Shown here: positions 6,770-8,629 of the stretch, piece by piece | Layout: each line of letters starts with the position of its first letter | How positions within the stretch are numbered: the first letter of the stretch is position 1 | NCBI GenBank assembly: GCA_028819835.1 | Contig: JAPPKR010000008.1 | Coordinates: 1 to 8,629, forward strand | From: a bacterium | GTDB lineage: Bacteria > Actinomycetota > Acidimicrobiia > UBA5794 > ZC4RG35 | Direction: 5' to 3' | Length of the DNA stretch: 8,629 nt | Notes under the pieces: model-generated | Seen by the model: only the letters and a program-made list of their open reading frames with translations | The model's database searches: none | What the model was told of the DNA's origin: nothing | Program-made: the position numbers and the translations under genes

Positions 6770-8284
6770 TCAGCGGGAGTCCGGGGGCGCGTAGCGAGGG
6801 AATCGGGACTGTTCCTCCAGGACCCCGATCGGCAGGTGGCTGCGGATGTAGAGGTCTTGGCCGCCGAACCTGGGAGTGAAGTCCCAACTGATCCCCTGGG
6901 TTCGCATCACCCTGCTCACGAAGGCCCTACGGCGCTGGCTCTCCAGCACCTGATCGGTGAGCTGCGCGCTGTCCCACCGCTCCGAGATCTCCTCCTTCAC
7001 CCCGGCCAGCGTCGCCTCGGTCCCGGCCAGGTTGGAGAGTTCCTCCGGATCGGCCTTCACGTCGAACACCTGGTCGGGATCCCCCTCGGAAACCACGTAC
7101 TTGGCGCCTTCCCGCTGGACCATGAACATCGGGTTGAGGGCGCCTTCCGCGTAGTATTCGCCGATCACCTCGTCGTGCCCGCGGTCGCCGTACAGGTGGG
7201 GGAGGAGGGCCCTTCCGTCCAGTCGGGTGGGATAGTCGATGTCCGCGCGGTCGGTGGCCAGCCCCACCAGGGTGGGTCCCAGGTCCACCAGCGAGACCGC
7301 TTCGGTCACCCTGCGGGGCTTGAGCCGGTCGGGGCACCAGAAGATCAGCGGCACCCGCACCGAACGCTCCAGAAAGCTCATCTTGAACCACATTCCCCGC
7401 TCGCCGAGCATGTCCCCGTGGTCGGAGGTGATGATGACGATGGTGTCGTCGGCCATGCCGGTCTCCTCCAGCGCCTGTCGCACCAGGCCCACCCGTCGGT
7501 CGAAGTCCGAGACCGAGGCGTAGTAGGCGCGGCGGGCCGCCCGGATCTGCTGCTCGGTGAGGACGATGTCGGAGGCGCCGATCGACCACCGGAGCCGGTC
7601 GCTGTGAGGGTGGCGGGGCGCCTGCTCGTAGGTGGTGACCGGCATGTCGATGTCGTCGTCGGAGTACAGGTCCCAGGTCTCCGGCCGGGCCAGGTAGGGA
7701 TCGTGCGGCTGGATGAAGGAGACGGTGAGCATGAAGGGGCGCTCGCTGGAGCGCGCCCGGTCGTAGATCCACCGCTGGGCCCGGAAGGTCACCTCGTCGT
7801 CGTAGTCGATGTTCACCGCCGCCAGGGTGCTCCCGGCCTCCATCACCACCTTCATGGTGTGGAACCAGTCCTGTTTCTCATACGGCTGGTCCCAGCGGGG
7901 ATGCCAGACGAAGTCGGCCGGATAGGTGTCGGTGGTCAGCCGCTCTTCGTAGCCGTGCAACTGGTCCGGGCCGATGAAGTGCATCTTGCCCGACAAACAG
8001 GTCAGATAGCCGCGGTCGGCCAGGTAATGAGCAAAGGTGGGAATCTCTACCGACCACTCGGCGGCGTTGTCCCAGGCGCCAATCCGCGCCGGAAGGCAGG
8101 AGGTCATCATCACGTACCGCGACGGCCCGCACAGGGGCGAGTTGGTGTAGGCCCAGTCGAAGGTGACGCCCTCGTCGGCCATGCGGGAGATGTGGGGCGC
8201 GACCACCACCCGGTGGCCGTAGCTGGGCAGGAAATGGGGTGCCAACTGGTCGGCCATGATCAGGACGATGTTGGGCTTCCTCAT
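6770..8284 (-). CDS. betC: Choline-sulfatase
   Basis: The 504-residue product is a type I (formylglycine) sulfatase that closely follows the rhizobial BetC pattern; BetC hydrolyses choline-O-sulfate to choline and sulfate. Numbering from the ATG at 8284, visible residues are metal ligand D12 (IMADQ), C52 in the CxPxR motif CGPSR with R56, [14 protein letters not shown] (98-111, K100 and H102), PHDPY (193-197), [18 protein letters not shown] (287-304, D288, H289, K301), and a C-terminal segment from about 435 with WDSAQL and [10 protein letters not shown] that matches the choline-sulfatase C-terminal domain. C52 must be converted to formylglycine by a maturase not seen here. There is no signal peptide, so it acts in the cytoplasm and needs an importer for choline-O-sulfate. 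An in-frame TTG at 8291-8293 would add three residues, but the ATG has AGGA 9 bases upstream and [13 protein letters not shown] is the usual family start. It lies directly upstream of betA-like. Confidence 0.93.
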   Translation of the reverse strand: MRKPNIVLIMADQLAPHFLPSYGHRVVVAPHISRMADEGVTFDWAYTNSPLCGPSRYVMMTSCLPARIGAWDNAAEWSVEIPTFAHYLADRGYLTCLSGKMHFIGPDQLHGYEERLTTDTYPADFVWHPRWDQPYEKQDWFHTMKVVMEAGSTLAAVNIDYDDEVTFRAQRWIYDRARSSERPFMLTVSFIQPHDPYLARPETWDLYSDDDIDMPVTTYEQAPRHPHSDRLRWSIGASDIVLTEQQIRAARRAYYASVSDFDRRVGLVRQALEETGMADDTIVIITSDHGDMLGERGMWFKMSFLERSVRVPLIFWCPDRLKPRRVTEAVSLVDLGPTLVGLATDRADIDYPTRLDGRALLPHLYGDRGHDEVIGEYYAEGALNPMFMVQREGAKYVVSEGDPDQVFDVKADPEELSNLAGTEATLAGVKEEISERWDSAQLTDQVLESQRRRAFVSRVMRTQGISWDFTPRFGGQDLYIRSHLPIGVLEEQSRFPRYAPPDSR

Positions 8285-8292
8285 GGTTGGCA

Positions 8293-8298
8293 ATCCTA
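8293..8298 (-). promoter_or_regulatory. betC start-proximal element: AGGA ribosome binding site or TAGGAT -10
   Basis: On the minus strand TAGGAT ends 8 bases before the betC ATG (8282-8284), and the AGGA inside it (8294-8297) ends 9 bases before it. As a ribosome binding site, the spacing is within the normal range. As a -10 hexamer, transcription would start at or within two bases of the ATG. The two readings exclude each other, and the sequence alone does not choose between them. Either one favours the ATG over the in-frame TTG at 8291-8293. Confidence 0.4.
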
Positions 8299-8437
8299 GA
8301 TGAATTCCGTCCCTTCGGGGTCTCCCGTTCCCCGGAGTTGTCCCGCTCCGGAGGGTGCGCGTTCACCCAGGTCGCCGCCCGTGCTCCGCAGGTGCCGGGC
8401 GTGGGTGGGGATTGTCTTGGGGGGGTGTTTGGGTTTC

Positions 8438-8443
8438 TATAAT
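8438..8443 (+). promoter_or_regulatory. Consensus -10 element (TATAAT) of the nuoA / complex I promoter
   Basis: A perfect TATAAT lies 32 bases before the nuoA ATG, predicting a transcription start near 8450 and a leader of about 26 bases. The -35 is poor: TTGTCT at 8412-8417 is too far (20-base spacer) and TTGGGG at 8417-8422 is too close (15-base spacer). It stands out as AT-rich within strongly GC-rich surroundings. The assignment to nuoA is by position and strand. Confidence 0.55.
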
Positions 8444-8475
8444 GACAAACGGGTGCCTGCTTCAAGTTTTCGCGA

Positions 8476-8629
8476 ATGACCTCTTATTTCGAGAACTATC
8501 TGTTCGTGGCCGCCTTTGCCCTGCTGGGGGTGGTGTTGGTGCTGGTCATGCTGGGCGTCGCCTCGATCCTGAGGCCCCACAAGCCGACCGCCGCCAAGAG
8601 ACTCACCTACGAGTGCGGGGTCGACCCGG
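8476..8629 (+). CDS. nuoA: NADH-quinone oxidoreductase subunit A, N-terminal fragment
   Basis: The first 51 codons are present; the gene runs off the right edge. NuoA (ND3) is a membrane subunit of respiratory complex I, close to the quinone site. The translation shows a short N terminus, one hydrophobic helix at about residues 9-32 (LFVAAFALLGVVLVLVML and onward), a basic loop RPHKPTAAKR (33-42) and the hallmark YECGVDP (45-51), whose cysteine sits in the mobile loop conserved across the ND3 family. nuoA is normally the first gene of the nuo operon, so the remaining nuo genes are expected to the right. The ATG gives the family's usual short N terminus. No Shine-Dalgarno sequence is visible in the bases before it, which is odd for a highly expressed operon. 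The nearby TATAAT at 8438-8443 is the likely promoter. Confidence 0.9.
   Translation, partial: MTSYFENYLFVAAFALLGVVLVLVMLGVASILRPHKPTAAKRLTYECGVDP

Larger units (their letters stand above)
8285..8475. promoter_or_regulatory. Divergent promoter region between betC and nuoA
   Basis: These 191 bases separate two divergent genes and must hold both promoters. On the plus strand there is a clear TATAAT at 8438-8443. On the minus strand TAGGAT at 8293-8298 fits a -10 consensus but overlaps the AGGA that could be the betC ribosome binding site. Two short inverted repeats lie between them: GGGTG/CACCC at 8353-8368 with a 6-base spacer, and CCGGAG/CTCCGG at 8332-8351 with an 8-base loop. Either could be an operator, but such short GC-rich repeats are common by chance in this kind of DNA. 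No BetI-type regulator gene is in the window. Confidence 0.5.

Noticed and set aside
8285..8293. TTG at 8291-8293 as the betC start
   Set aside because: It would add only three residues and would sit one base from the AGGA ribosome binding site, while the ATG at 8282-8284 has good spacing and matches the usual N terminus of the family.
6668..8299. A 543-codon open frame on the plus strand opposite betC
   Set aside because: It lies antisense to a gene with every sulfatase motif. Its translation is rich in Gly, Val, His, Asp and Pro with no recognisable motif, as expected when the opposite strand has GC-rich third codon positions. It has no support as a gene.

Overview
The window is GC-rich and comes from a free-living, aerobic bacterium that is most likely an actinomycetote. 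Three things point there: an F420-type deazaflavin nitroreductase fold protein, a UvrD-like helicase with C-terminal HRDC domains, and -10 hexamers placed 6-8 bases before start codons, as in actinobacterial leaderless transcripts. An acidimicrobial lineage is a reasonable guess, but nothing here proves it. I see no mobile element, CRISPR array, tRNA or rRNA, and no sign of recent transfer.

Layout. Six genes lie on the minus strand, so transcription runs from high to low coordinates. In that order they are a choline-sulfatase (betC, 6770-8284), a choline dehydrogenase-type GMC flavoprotein (betA-like, 5116-6750), an alkaline-phosphatase-superfamily phosphodiesterase (3959-5056), a 989-residue UvrD/Rep-type helicase with two HRDC domains (942-3911), a small deazaflavin-dependent nitroreductase-family protein (458-871), and the first 46 codons of a D-cysteine desulfhydrase / ACC deaminase-type PLP enzyme (1-140, running off the left edge). 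On the plus strand at the right edge, the first 51 codons of nuoA (8476-8629) open what is probably the complex I operon. It is divergent from betC across a 191-base promoter region.

How the genes work together. betC and betA-like are 19 bases apart. Together they form a route from choline-O-sulfate to choline and then betaine aldehyde, and possibly glycine betaine. This gives either an osmoprotectant or a carbon, nitrogen and sulfur source. The betaine aldehyde dehydrogenase (BetB), a transporter and a regulator are not in the window. The phosphodiesterase follows after 59 bases and may belong to the same transcript; its substrate is unknown. The helicase (after 47 bases) has its own promoter-like hexamer, and the nitroreductase (after 70 bases) has its own good ribosome binding site. 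Both look like housekeeping genes with no clear link to choline. The 317-base gap at 141-457 holds an imperfect hairpin and a probable leaderless promoter for the PLP enzyme.

The main points for a second look are the helicase architecture (a roughly 175-residue unassigned N-terminal region and two HRDC copies, without the tetracysteine module of mycobacterial UvrD2), the recurrent leaderless-promoter spacing, and a tyrosine in the BetA-like protein where classical BetA has its C-terminal active-site asparagine. I found no clear evidence for an entirely new multi-gene system.
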